Origin: Agrostemma githago
Lineage: Eukaryota; Streptophyta; Magnoliopsida; Caryophyllales; Caryophyllaceae
DNA length: 64,000 bases
Assembly: GCA_958450325.1 (NCBI GenBank)
Contig: OY288246.1
Location: 37,752,544 to 37,816,543, forward strand
Direction of reading: 5' to 3'
The notes below the pieces were generated by a model that saw only the letters and a list, made by a program, of their open reading frames with translations, was not told where the DNA came from and did no database searches. Below are positions 45,257 to 57,430 of the stretch, piece after piece; positions within the stretch are counted from its first letter, which is position 1, and every line of letters begins with the position of its first letter. The translations under genes and the position numbers were made by a program.

Positions 45257-46888
45257 TACATGCTAACCCCATTCAACACGACACTGAACAAAGAGACCAA
45301 CTATTCCATACTAAGTGTCAAGTTAACAACAAATGGTGTAGTTTAATAATTGATGGAGGTAGTTGTACCAACGTTGCCTCAGCTGAAATGGTAACCAAAC
45401 TAGGTCTAGCTACTACTAATCACCCTAAACCTTATGCACTACATTGGTTAGATAACGGGAACAAAGTGAGGGTCACTAAACAAGTAAGGGTTGGTTTGAC
45501 CATGGGTTCCTATGTTGATGAGGTCTTATGTGATGTTATTCCTATGGATGCTTGTCACATACTATTAGGCCGTCCTTGGCAGTTTGATAGGGATGTAGTT
45601 CACCATGAGAGAAAGAATGAGTATGAATTGAGAGATAAGGGAAAGAAAATTGTGCTAAAACCCATGACACCTCAAGATGTGTGTACCATGTTAGCTAATC
45701 GAGTCAAGAAACCCAATCTCTCCATATTTGCTAGTAAAAATGTGGTAGAACATGCCATAGAAGAGGGAGAGTGTGTCCTTGTCATGGTTACTAAAGAGGA
45801 ACCAGTTAGGGTTGATAATGGGTTTGGAGGGAAACGATTTGATGAGTTGCTAAAGAAACTGGGTGTTGTCATTTCTAATGAATTACCAGTTGGTTTAACA
45901 CCTAGTAGAGATCATGAGTCCTTAAAGTGCATCAAAGGCTCGCAAAAGCTAAGCCCAAAACATATCAAATGGGTGGAACTCTCGCAACCCTTTCATTTCT
46001 CTTCCAGACCTAAGGATGGTAAGAGCAATGTCGTGGCTGATGCTTTATCTTGTCGCTACACACACTTATCCACCCTAAATGTAAGATTGCTTGGATTTGA
46101 GACTTTGAAGAACTACTACTCTGTGGATGCTGATTTTGGTGAAGGTATTCACCAAGTACGAGGCTGGTGCTCTTAGTACTTTTGACGAGTTTGTTTTGCA
46201 GAAAGACTTTCTTTTTAAAGGGAACCATCTTTGTGTTCCTAAACATCCTATTTCAGAGTTTCTAGTTAGAGAAGCTCATGGAGGAGGGCCAGCTGGACAT
46301 TTTGACGTGACCAGGACCTTAGAGGTGTTAAAAGAACTCCTCTTCTGGCTAAAGATACAAGGGAGTATTCAAAACATTGTGGGCAAATGCGTAACAAGTC
46401 ATTTCTCGAAGAGTCCTTTCAAACCAAGAGAGTACTTGCCATTCTCCAAAATGGCTCACTTCAGTATTTGTTACATAACTGATGATGCTAACAAAAGGCC
46501 TGACTTTTACTTTCGAGGAGTGATTCAGGAAAGGATCAAGGAAGCAAATAAAGCCTACAAAAGAAGGTCCAACAAAAAAAGGAAACCAAGACTCTTCCAA
46601 GAGGGTGACTTGGTTTGGGTTCACTTTAGAAAGGAGAGGGTTCCAAGCAAGAGAAAGAACAAGTTGATGCCACGAGCAGAAGGTCCATACAAGATCATAT
46701 CAAACGACAATGCCTACAAGGTGGAGTTACCGGATGATTATGGAGTTCATGCCACGTTCAATGTGGGAGACCTTTCTCCTTATCTTGATGATGATGGCAT
46801 TTCAGAATTGAGGACAATTCCTTTTCAAGGGGAGGAGATGATCCGAATGAAGAAGCTACAAACCAAGAGTTCAATGAAGTTACACTAG
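45257..46888 (+). pseudogene. Protease plus pol remnants of the GP element
   Basis: Continues the interrupted ORF: TLHANPIQHDTEQRD, protease IIDGGSCTNVAS, LLGRPWQFDRDVV. The deletion join is clearest here: NELPVGLTPSRDHESLKCI fuses the linker before RT to the RNase H motif. A second join, FYFRGVIQERIKEANKAYK, removes the integrase DDE core. A frameshift near 46140 separates frames 45388-46176 and 46127-46888, and one G is missing from the polypurine tract, altering the end. The integrase finger is partly kept (EAHGGGPAGHFD, GKCVTSHF). Confidence 0.87.
46827..46838 (+). other. Polypurine tract, one G shorter
   Basis: AAGGGGAGGAGA where sister copies have five Gs; this shifts the reading frame into the LTR. 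Confidence 0.82.
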
Positions 46889-47522
46889 CTCCAAATGGTC
46901 CTAGTCCAGCCACCTTAGCCCCTCCTTCAAGTCTAGTAGTGTGCCTTCTTCAAGAGCTAAACTAGCTCGTGCAAGCAACTACTTGGACCGAATAAAAGAG
47001 CTGTTCTACAAGTCAAATAATCAAGACCATTTGGATGCATTAACTTGGGTTCACACTCATTCATTCAGGAGCTATGCACCGGAGTTTGTAGGCTGATTGT
47101 GTTCACATTCTTACTTTGTCTAAGTTCCTTTTCTTAGCTTTGTTTGTATCACCCTTGACCATGCTGGTTTAAGACGTATTGTAGGCTATATATAGCCATC
47201 AATTTGATGAATAAGGCATCCAATTTGCAAAAAAACAAAACTGAGTAAAGCTAAGCTTTTCCTTTCGTCTTTGTAGCTTACAAGACAAAGTATTAGAGTT
47301 AGTCGCGTTACAAGCTCTATACTCGCTTATTCAATCGAGTGTTTGAATTAGCACCCGCTTTGTTGAGGTATAGGTCTATCTCACTAAGCATACTATCCTT
47401 GGTTACATTCTATCATCCTTACAACACCTATTACATTCTGATTTTGTTGCTTGTTTTACGTTTATCTCAAAGTACTATCAACCTCCATATTACTCGTCCA
47501 AAGTTCACCTTAACTCACATCA
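46839..47522 (+). repeat. 3' LTR of GP element
   Basis: 684 bp; TATA palindrome at 47184-47197. Followed by AATCG. Confidence 0.88.
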
Positions 47523-47527
47523 AATCG

Positions 47528-48455
<928 letters not shown>

Positions 48456-48605
48456 GAGGGTCTAATAAGTTGGACTCGGAAACGGGTCATATACTCTACG
48501 GTATTAGGATTGGTTTAACGAAATAAGTAAAGTAAATGGGTTAACCAGTTAGATATACTACTACCTAATTATGAGGCCCAAATTATATAAAAAATACTCG
48601 TAATA

Positions 48606-48955
48606 CGCGACGGGTATTACAATCTACCCTTTTTATAAGGAACTTCATCCCGAAGTTCGCCACCCACCTACTTAACAGACACAATCCCGTCGTAAATGAT
48701 CGTCTCTGCTAATATGAATCATAGTAATTGGCCTAATCACGTGTAAGCAGCACGGGATATTACAATCTACCCTTCTTATAAGGAACTTCGTCCCGAAGTT
48801 CGTCTCTCGCTACAGAATGACCTTATCTATCAACTAATTAATAACTGACCGATAAATCACTCACCAGACAAGCATAACTAACGTAACGTGGATAATTGGG
48901 GCGGGGTATTACAGTCTACCCTCCTTATAAGGAACTTCGTCCCGAAGTTCACCAA
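48606..48955 (-). repeat. Threefold repeat of an LTR/polypurine-tract junction
   Basis: The block 'ggtattacaatctaccc...ttataaggaacttcgtcccgaagttc' occurs at about 48608-48656, 48757-48804 and 48904-48951. On the minus strand each reads GAACTTCGGGACGAAGTTCC, a purine-rich GGGTAGA and then TGTAATA, like the end of a gypsy internal region joined to its 3' LTR. GAACTTCG..CGAAGTTC is an inverted repeat. Spacers differ in sequence. Confidence 0.7.
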
Positions 48956-48960
48956 TCCTA

Positions 48961-49229
48961 TACTCACGTTAACCAACACCTTCAATGTATTACGACACTA
49001 TCTTGACACTAATGAGATTGCTCTTAACTCGTCCTTATCATATAACATGCTATTCCATTATCATAGGATACCATTGTAAAATCATCAAACGAATATACTT
49101 GTAAGTCTTGACCAGGGGTGAGTAAGTCGCAATAATCATAATCAATTAAACGTACCATCACAACGATTCTCAACACATTTCTCACACACATAACATTTCT
49201 TGATCATTTCACGACCTCCAACTCTTTTG
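48961..49229. other. Unassigned element sequence before the complete element
   Basis: On the minus strand a frame ends KKCYVCEKCVENRCDGTFN, a CxxC-CxxC arrangement, read from about 49230 to 49142. It is short and cut by the insertion at 49235 (target GCATC). No family identified. Confidence 0.35.
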
Positions 49230-49234
49230 GCATC

Positions 49235-50140
49235 TGATACGAGTAAGCTCGAACCCGACCCGATTGTGCTTGGACCGAACAAAGCCCACAATGAGACGAT
49301 GCACTCACTCGGGGTATTCGAACCAAGCCCAATAAAGCTAGGCGTGTGCATGCTTACCCATGTCCCAAATATGGTCTAGGTGCATTAGAGAAAATAAAGA
49401 TTATGGAGGATATGTGGATGATATCAAGCGTGATCCTTACTCCAAATAATCAGGAACAATCTTCTCATATTTGGCAACAAAATGAATGAGTATCAAGGTT
49501 GATTTGATATTTATTTCATGGAAGATATGCGTGAGATCTACCACCCAAATAAAGAGGCAATCTTCTTTTAATTAGGAAGTAAGAATAATAATGATATCTT
49601 CAATATCATTTCAAGATATATCTAGGATAAGATATTATATTCTCTAGATTAATTACTAGTTTTAATTTGATTAGTATCTCGTAAAATATATTCGAGATTA
49701 TATTTGTGTAAGGCTATAAAAGCCACGTTCCATGTTAGCATAAGGCATTCAATGATTAAGCAATAAAAATTCAGCAAAGTTTTTGATTTATCAAACCTTG
49801 TGAAAACTCATTTCGAGAAAGTACTTCGAAATCGTGTCGAGGAATTGGTGCGCCAATCTCTACGTTATTAGTTTCGGATTCAAGGTCGAATTCGGGCTAA
49901 ATATCTTTGGTTACGTTTGTCTTTTATTTCATCACAAAAATCCTTACGTAATTCAAAGTATTTTCTTTCCTAAAATAGACGTGCCACAAAACACAAAATC
50001 CAGGAAGACCTTAACCACGAACCAAGGTTATATTAACCTTAGTTCAATTTCACTCCAAAATCCACGTCATCACTCAAGGTTACATTAACCTTCGACCCAA
50101 CTTTCATTTCTTATTCTAAACCGCTTCCGCATTCGCATCA
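49235..50140 (+). repeat. 5' LTR of the complete element
   Basis: TGATACGAGTAAGC...CGCATTCGCATCA, 906 bp. TATA-like GGCTATAAAAGCC at 49712-49724. 'aaggtta..ttaacctt' motifs near 50020-50095. Confidence 0.93.
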
Positions 50141-50142
50141 TT

Positions 50143-50154
50143 TGGTATCAGAGC
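50143..50154 (+). other. Primer binding site, initiator tRNA-Met type
   Basis: TGGTATCAGAGC two bases after the LTR end. Confidence 0.93.
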
Positions 50155-50167
50155 CGTGTTTAGCGAC

Positions 50168-53100
50168 ATGGGAGATAACGAAATCAACGACAACAATGTC
50201 AACAATGACGCAAGCAGCTTCAATACTGGAGGGAGTAATGATGACAATCTCATCCAACAATTGCTCCGTGCCTTGCGCAATATGCCCGAGAACAGACCTG
50301 GGGGAGGTGCCAGGAGATTCGTGGATGTGCCCAAACCCCATGACGAATTCAAAGTCACGGAGTTGCCTGAATTCGGGGGAGGGATAGATCCGGAAGAATA
50401 CTTGGACTGGGAGCGTCAAATCGAGAGGATGTTCGAATTCAAGGATGTCCCCGATGAGAAGCGTTGCAAGTATGCTATCTTGAGGCTAACAAAAAGTGCA
50501 TCCCTATGGTTTGAAAGTATGAAGACTAGGCGAGCACGGGAGGAAAAGCCTAAGATCCGGTCATGGGAGGAACTCAAAAATAAGTTACGCAAGAGGTATG
50601 TTCCTAAAAGTTACAAAATCGACTTATATCGTAAGGTAGCCGAATTGAAACAAGGGACCATGTCAATTAGTGCGTATATTGAGGAGTTCGAAAAGGCGTC
50701 TTTAATGTGTGAGTTAGAAGAACTCGAGGAACAAAAGATGGCTAGGTTTTGTAGGGGTTTAAATCGTAACATAGCTGATGTGGTAGATTTACATCCTTAT
50801 GCGTCGTTTGATTTATTATGCTCTTTGTGTTTAAAAGTAGAGGGCCAACAAAAACGACGAACTACTCCAACCACTAAAACAAACACTTGGACAAAATCCG
50901 AAACACCCAATAAATTCGGAGGGTCTAGTTCAAGTCAAACCCCAAAATCCGTAGTTGCCACCCAAACAACACCTAAAACAGACACTAAATCCAAAGACAT
51001 GTCTAGGGTCCGTTGTTTTAAGTGTCAAGGATTCGGCCACTTTCAAAGCGATTGTCCTAATAAAAGAGTCATTACATTAAGAGAGGCAATTAGCTATCGC
51101 GATGAATTGATGGAGGGTTTTAGTGACGAGGATGAACCATCATATGTCACGAATGGGGATGAGTTAGAGGGGGATGACGTGCTCGAGTTTGTAGCACCAA
51201 GTCATGTTGAGTCTTTGGTCTTACGTCGTACTTTGCACACCGTTGTTGAACCGGTTGTGACCGAACAACGTGACCAAATCTTCCACACTAAATGCTTGGT
51301 CAAAGACAAATGGTGTAATGTGATTATTGATGGGGGGAGTTGTACCAACGTCGCCTCACAAGACATGGTTAAGAAATTAACCCTAACCACCACACCACAT
51401 CCAAGACCCTATACCTTACATTGGCTCGATGATGGGAACCAAGTTAAGGTGACTAAACAAGTCCACGTTGGTTTTACGATGGGTCCTTACAAGGACGAGG
51501 TGGTTTGCGACGTTATTCCCATGGATGCTTGTCACATGTTATTAGGCAGGCCATGGCAATTTGATCGCAATGTCCTTCATAAAGGACGAAGCAACGAGCA
51601 TGAACTCATGGTGGATGGTAAGAAGGTCGTCCTAAGGCCTATGGCGCCGAAGGAGATTCGTTCGATTCATTCTAATCGTACTAACAAGCCGAGTTTGTCA
51701 ATGTTTGCTAGTGAAAGAGACATGGAGCAGGTTTTGGCTAGAGGAGAGCAAGTGTACGCGCTTGTGGCATCTAACCTGTCCACAGTTTCAAGAGAGAATA
51801 ACCTTGACCAAGGTTACATTAACCTTGACCAAGTTTACTCTAACCTTGACTCTGTTGAACGCGTTAAACCACTATTGCGTGAGTTTGACGATGTTTTTCC
51901 AGAGGATTTACCAGCGGGTTTACCTCCATTGCGTGGAATCGAGCATCAAATTGATCTCGTACCCGGCGCGCCGTTACCAAACAAGGCGGCTTATCGGAGT
52001 AACCCCGAAGAAACCAAAGAACTCCAACGACAAATAGAGGAGTTAATGGAACGAGGGTACGTAAGAGAAAGTATGAGCCCGTGCGCGGTTCCAGCTTTAC
52101 TCGTCCCTAAGAAAGATGGCACATGGAGAATGTGCATCGATAGTAGAGCAGTGAATGACATCACCATAAAATATCGATTCCCGATTCCGAGACTCGATGA
52201 TATGCTTGATGAACTTCATGGCTCAACCATCTTCTCCAAAATCGATCTTCGAAGTGGTTATCACCAAATTCGAATGAGAGAAGGAGATGAATGGAAGACC
52301 GCATTCAAAACCAAACATGGTTTATATGAATGGTTGGTCATGCCTTTCGGCCTTACTAATGCACCAAGCACTTTCATGAGACTTATGAACGAGGTTCTAA
52401 AGTCCTTCATTGGAAAGTTCGTGGTTGTGTACTTGGACGATATCCTAGTATACAGCAAGGGCATTGAAGAGCACCTACGACACTTAAGACAAGTGTTCGA
52501 AACTCTAAGAATGCAAAAACTATACGGCAAAGCCGAGAAGTGCTCATTCTTGGTCGACAAAGTTATATTCCTTGGATACGTTGTATCTCGGGATGGAGTT
52601 GCCGTGGATCAAGAAAAGGTGGAGGCTATTCGTTCTTGGCCTGTCCCTAGTACGGTGACTGAAGTACGATCATTCCATGGATTGGCTTCATTCTACCGAC
52701 GGTTTATTCGTGATTTCAGCACGGTCATGAGCCCAATCACGGGTTGCTTGAAAAAAGGAGCGTTTGATTGGAACGAACAAGCTCAAAAGGCGTTCGAGAA
52801 GATCAAGGAGTTGCTATGCAATGCACCTATACTCGCTCTACCCGACTTCTCTCAACCGTTCGAAGTTGAGTGTGACGCAAGTGGCGTGGGAATTGGGGCT
52901 GTTTTAATCCAAGCTCAACGACCCATTGCTTACTTTTCGGAGAAATTGGGGGGCGCTCGTTGTAATTACTCTACATACGACAAAGAGTTCTACGCGATCG
53001 TTCGAGCACTTGACCATTGGAGTCACTACCTTCGCCCTAGTCATTTTGTACTTCACTCGGATCACGAGTCTCTCAAGTACATACATGGGCAACAAAAGCT

Positions 53101-53515
53101 CAACCCGAGACATGCAAAATGGGTTGAATTCCTTCAATCATTCCATTTTTCATCAAAATACAAAGAAGGCAAGAGTAATGTAGTAGCTGACGCTTTATCA
53201 CGGAGATATGCGCTACTTACCACGCTCGAAGTGAAGTTACTAGGGTTCGAGTTAATCAAAGAATCCTATGTACTTGATGATGAACTAAGGGAGATATTCG
53301 AGGAATGTCAAAGGGGTGGATACAAGGAATACACGATACAAGAGGGTTTTCTATTTAAGGGAAATCGACTTTGTGTTCCGAAGCATCCAATTCGTGAATT
53401 ATTAATTCGCGAAGCACACGGTGGTGGTTTAGCCGGACATTTTGGGGTCCAGAAGACGCTCGACATCTTACACGAGCATTTTCATTGGCCGAAAATGATT
53501 GGTGATGTCCAAAAC
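50168..53515 (+). CDS. Gag-pol polyprotein, part 1 (capsid to integrase zinc finger), interrupted
   Basis: Start MGDNEINDNN at 50168, chosen over 50156, which overlaps the primer site. An uninterrupted frame of 1116 codons: capsid about residues 55-225 (DWERQIERMFEF, RKRYVPKSYKI, RFCRGLNRNIAD); CCHC knuckle 283-296 (CFKCQGFGHFQSDC); protease IIDGGSCTNVAS near 385; RT with FSKIDLRSGYHQ and YLDDILVYSK; RNase H with VECDASG, YDKEFYAI, HSDHESLKY, VADALSRR; and the start of the integrase finger (HGGGLAGHFGVQKTL). It stops at GDVQN, where the GP element is inserted. No stop or shift is seen, so the element was probably autonomous until the insertion. Confidence 0.93.
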
Positions 53516-54400
53516 TGATCCGAATCAAGGAGCTACCAATACAAGTAAGGAAGTTCTAAAGAGCTCATCTAAAGTCTACTAGCTCCTACTTAAGCTTAGG
53601 CCAGCTACATTAGCAATAATAAGTAGTCATCTTCAATAAATGGAGCTAGCTCGAATTTGAGCTGGATAAAGGAGCAACTAATCAAGGTAAAGTGAAGTCA
53701 TTAACTAAGGGTCACAATCATTCAAGCATGAGTAATGGACTGAAGTTAAGAAGGTCTTAGAGCTGGTTGTATTCTCATGGTACACGGTCCAAAGGCTCTC
53801 TTGTTAGCCTTGTTTTTGGCTCCATGTTCACACCTTTGCCGCGCCTCATTACTCCCACTCAAGCCTTGTTTTCATCTCCTTGTTCACATAAGAAGACCAC
53901 GGCTGATTACTCTTCACTTAGCATAGTTGTTAGCTCCAAGTTCACACCACTTTGTTATTAGCTCCAACTTTGTAATTAGCTCCATGTTCACATAGTTTTA
54001 GTCTTTGTTTTTGTCACCCTAAACCAACCGGTTTAAGGGCTCTTGTAGGCTATAAATAGCCGGCCATTTTGAAGGAAAAACATCATCCAATTTGCAAATT
54101 AAAACCCAAGTAAAAGTTAAGCTTTGAAGCTTCCTTTTGTTTCGTCTTTGTAGTTTACAAGACAAGGTCTAGAGTGAGTCGCGTTACAAGCTCTAAACTC
54201 GCTATTTCAATCGAGTGTTTGATCTAGCAACCGCTTTGTTGAAGTATAGGTCTACTTCACCTAGCATACTATCCTTTGGTTACGGTTTATTCATCCTCAA
54301 ACTATCTTTACCTTCTGTTTTGGTTACTTGTTTCACGTCCATTTCAGTTTACTAATCATACCTCTCATTCTTGTTTCAAAGTTCATATCAACTCACATCA
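53516..54400 (+). repeat. 5' LTR of GP element
   Basis: 885 bp; the TATA site here is GGCTATAAATAGCC at 54048-54061, one base off the palindrome seen in other copies. Confidence 0.92.
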
Positions 54401-54404
54401 TTAG

Positions 54405-54416
54405 TGGTATCAGAGC
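54405..54416 (+). other. Primer binding site, initiator tRNA-Met type
   Basis: TGGTATCAGAGC after TTAG. Confidence 0.93.
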
Positions 54417-54441
54417 TTTGGTCATCCATCTAGACGTAAGC

Positions 54442-56610
54442 ATGGCAGGAGTATTGAACTTTGAAGACCCTACCTTCCTGGAACAACTAAAGAAGGCATT
54501 GGAGAACTTCCAGCCCAAGAATTCTCGCTTCCAACCAAGGAGGGAACTAGTGGATAGAATCAAGGTAAATGAACTCCCTGAGTTTATTGGTGGTACTGAT
54601 CCTGAAGCTTACTTGGAGTGGGAAAGAAACATAGAGAAGCTCTTTGACTTCAAGGATTTGGAGGACGAAGAGAGGTGCAAATACGCCATCCTAAAGCTAA
54701 GCAAAGGGGCTTCCCTTTGGTATGAAGGGCTTAAGGTACAACGCACCAGAAGTGGGAAGGGTAAGATTACTTCTTGGGAGTCCTTAAAACGTAAATTACG
54801 TAAGAGGTATGTCCCAACTACGCACAAATTATCCTTATACAAAAAGATTGCTAACCTGGTGCAAGGTAAAATGAGTGTTAGTGAATACATAGACGAGTTT
54901 GAGAACTTGGTTTTAATGGGAGAAGTAGAGGAAAATGAAGAAATAAAAATGGCTAGATTCTTACGTGGATTAAACCGTAGTATAGCCAATACAGTTGATT
55001 TGTGTCCTTATTCTGATTTTGATACATTGTGTGGGTTGTGTCTAAAAATTGAGGCGCAAGGGAAGGGAAGACATGAGGGTGAGTCTAGTAAGAGTCATAC
55101 TTGGTCTCGGATGGATGATAGCAATAGAGTCAATCCTACTAGTTCTAATCAACCCTTTATTGTTAAGACTAACCCAGCTCCCCCACCTCAGTCTACCCCC
55201 AAAACATCCACTGAAACTAGTCTATCTAAGGTACGTTGTTTCAAATGTCAAGGGTTTGGTCACTTCAAAAACGCTTGTCCTAACAAAAGAGTTGTAACCT
55301 TAAGGGAAGTAATCACAGTTAGGGATGAGTTATGGGAGGAGGAACAACGTATAGGGGCTGTTTTTAATGTCAATGAGGGAGAGGAAGAAGAGGAAGAAGA
55401 TATTGAGGCTTATGAACCCCCGGCTTATGACACACTTCTAGTCCTTCGTACTCTACATACTAACCCAATTCAACAAGACACTGAACAAAGAGACCAACTG
55501 TTTCATACTAAGTGTCAAGTGAAAGATAAATGGTGTAGTCTAATCATCGATGGAGGTAGTTGTACCAACGTTGCCTCAACTGAAATGGTGGACAAACTAG
55601 GTCTAGCTACTACCAATCACCCTAACCCTTATGCCTTACATTGGTTAAACAACGGGAACAAGGTAAGGGTCACTAAACAAGTGAGGGTTGGATTAACCAT
55701 GGGTTCTTACATTGATGAGGTTTTGTGTGATGTAATTCCTATGGATGCTTGTCACATACTTTTAGGCCGTCCTTGGCAGTTTGATAGGGACGTAGTTCAC
55801 CATGGGAGGAGGAATGAGTATGAATTGAATGATAAAGGGAAGAAAATTATACTCAAACCCATGGCACCTCAAAGCGTGTGTAGCATGTTAGCAAATAGAG
55901 TCGGAAAACCCAGCCTCTCAATGTTTGCTAGTAAAGTTGTAGAAATGCATACTTTAGACAAAGGAAAGCTGGATGCCACCAAGGAAGAGCCAATCAAGAT
56001 TGAAAGTGGCAGTGAAGGGACGCCATTTGAAGAGTGGCGAAAGGAACCAGGTGTTGTTATCTCTAATGGAACACCCTCCTATATGATACCTAGGAAAGAT
56101 CCTGAGATCTTAAGGTATGTAGAAGGTAAGGGCAAAGACATGGTCTACGCGTTGTCTTGTAACAACACGCATACAACCAGAATTGGAATTGAGGATTGGA
56201 AGGACTACTACTCCATGGAGACTGAAGTACTGGCCAAACACAAGACTAACTCTTGTAGTACTTTTGATGAGCTTAGTTTGCAGGTGAGACTTCCTTCTAA
56301 AGGCAACCTCCTTTGCACCCCAAGGCATTCTAACTCAGGATACATAATGAGAGCAGCCTACAAAGGAGAGCACAACAAAAACAGAAGTACAAGGCCCTAC
56401 ATAAGGGATGACTTGTCTTTGGCTAACGTAAGTATGGAGGAGTTCCCAAACCAAGGAAAGAGCAAATGGAAGTCACAACCAGAAGTTCCGCACAAAGTTA
56501 ACATTTCAGAATTGAGGACAATTCCTTGTCAAGGGGGAGGAGATGATCCGAATCAAGGAGCTACCAATACAAGTAAGGAAGTTCTAAAGAGCTCATCTAA
56601 AGTCTACTAG
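54442..56610 (+). CDS. Gag-protease polyprotein with fused pol remnants, 722 aa, uninterrupted
   Basis: Start MAGVLNFEDPTF at 54442. Capsid about residues 45-205, knuckle CFKCQGFGHFKNAC, acidic linker, protease IIDGGSCTNVAS. The tail is the most reduced of the GP copies: GIEDWKDYYSMETEV, FDELSLQ, NKNRSTRPY and ISELRTIPCQGGGDD, then a short LTR-encoded end (KSSSKVY). RT, RNase H core and the DDE core are absent. It is closest to the copy at 7691-9961, sharing the same joins, so this sub-lineage multiplied after losing pol. The frame is fully open. Confidence 0.9.
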   Translation: MAGVLNFEDPTFLEQLKKALENFQPKNSRFQPRRELVDRIKVNELPEFIGGTDPEAYLEWERNIEKLFDFKDLEDEERCKYAILKLSKGASLWYEGLKVQRTRSGKGKITSWESLKRKLRKRYVPTTHKLSLYKKIANLVQGKMSVSEYIDEFENLVLMGEVEENEEIKMARFLRGLNRSIANTVDLCPYSDFDTLCGLCLKIEAQGKGRHEGESSKSHTWSRMDDSNRVNPTSSNQPFIVKTNPAPPPQSTPKTSTETSLSKVRCFKCQGFGHFKNACPNKRVVTLREVITVRDELWEEEQRIGAVFNVNEGEEEEEEDIEAYEPPAYDTLLVLRTLHTNPIQQDTEQRDQLFHTKCQVKDKWCSLIIDGGSCTNVASTEMVDKLGLATTNHPNPYALHWLNNGNKVRVTKQVRVGLTMGSYIDEVLCDVIPMDACHILLGRPWQFDRDVVHHGRRNEYELNDKGKKIILKPMAPQSVCSMLANRVGKPSLSMFASKVVEMHTLDKGKLDATKEEPIKIESGSEGTPFEEWRKEPGVVISNGTPSYMIPRKDPEILRYVEGKGKDMVYALSCNNTHTTRIGIEDWKDYYSMETEVLAKHKTNSCSTFDELSLQVRLPSKGNLLCTPRHSNSGYIMRAAYKGEHNKNRSTRPYIRDDLSLANVSMEEFPNQGKSKWKSQPEVPHKVNISELRTIPCQGGGDDPNQGATNTSKEVLKSSSKVY
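56531..56543 (+). other. Polypurine tract
   Basis: AAGGGGGAGGAGA before the 3' LTR. Confidence 0.87.
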
Positions 56611-57428
56611 CTCCTACTTAAGCTTAGGCCAGCTACATTAGCAATAATAAGTAGTCATCTTCAATAAATGGAGCTAGCTCGAATTTGAGCTGGATAAAGG
56701 AGCAACTAATCAAGGTAAAGTGAAGTCATTAACTAAGGGTCACAATCATTCAAGCATGAGTAATGGACTGAAGTTAAGAAGGTCTTAGAGCTGGTTGTAT
56801 TCTCATGGTACACGGTCCAAAGGCTCTCTTGTTAGCCTTGTTTTTGGCTCCATGTTCACACCTTTGCCGCGCCTCATTACTCCCACTCAAGCCTTGTTTT
56901 CATCTCCTTGTTCACATAAGAAGACCACGGCTGATTACTCTTCACTTAGCATAGTTGTTAGCTCCAAGTTCACACCACTTTGTTATTAGCTCCAACTTTG
57001 TAATTAGCTCCATGTTCACATAGTTTTAGTCTTTGTTTTTGTCACCCTAAACCAACCGGTTTAAGGGCTCTTGTAGGCTATAAATAGCCGGCCATTTTGA
57101 AGGAAAAACATCATCCAATTTGCAAATTAAAACCCAAGTAAAAGTTAAGCTTTGAAGCTTCCTTTTGTTTCGTCTTTGTAGTTTACAAGACAAGGTCTAG
57201 AGTGAGTCGCGTTACAAGCTCTAAACTCGCTATTTGAATCGAGTGTTTGATCTAGCAACCGCTTTGTTGAAGTATAGGTCTACTTCACCTAGCATACTAT
57301 CCTTTGGTTACGGTTTATTCATCCTCAAACTATCTTTACCTTCTGTTTTGGTTACTTGTTTCACGTCCATTTCAGTTTACTAATCATACCTCTCATTCTT
57401 GTTTCAAAGTTCATATCAACTCACATCA
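56544..57428 (+). repeat. 3' LTR of GP element
   Basis: 885 bp, near-identical to 53516-54400; TATA variant at 57076-57089. Confidence 0.92.
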
Positions 57429-57430
57429 TA

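Larger units (their letters stand above)
38667..47522 (+). mobile_element. Gag-Pro class (GP) element with nested PL element, target duplication AATCG
   Basis: LTRs 38667-39372 (706 bp) and 46839-47522 (684 bp), flanked by AATCG at 38662-38666 and 47523-47527. Gag is full length; the RT and integrase-core deletions are present. The PL element 40402-45251 sits between zinc knuckle and protease. Several frame lesions mark it as older than the GP copies at 6885, 12573 and 53516. Confidence 0.9.
53516..57428 (+). mobile_element. Intact Gag-Pro class (GP) element inside the integrase of the complete element
   Basis: Two 885-bp LTRs (53516-54400 and 56544-57428) with one difference noticed (C versus G in 'ctattt.aatcg'), primer site, open ORF and polypurine tract. 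Flanks are AAAAC (53511-53515) and TAAGC (57429-57433), so no target duplication is apparent, and a few host codons seem to be missing at the join. Confidence 0.92.

Noticed and set aside
57356..57430. N-terminal extension of the 57356-58546 ORF
   Set aside because: Those codons belong to the inserted GP element's LTR, not to integrase.
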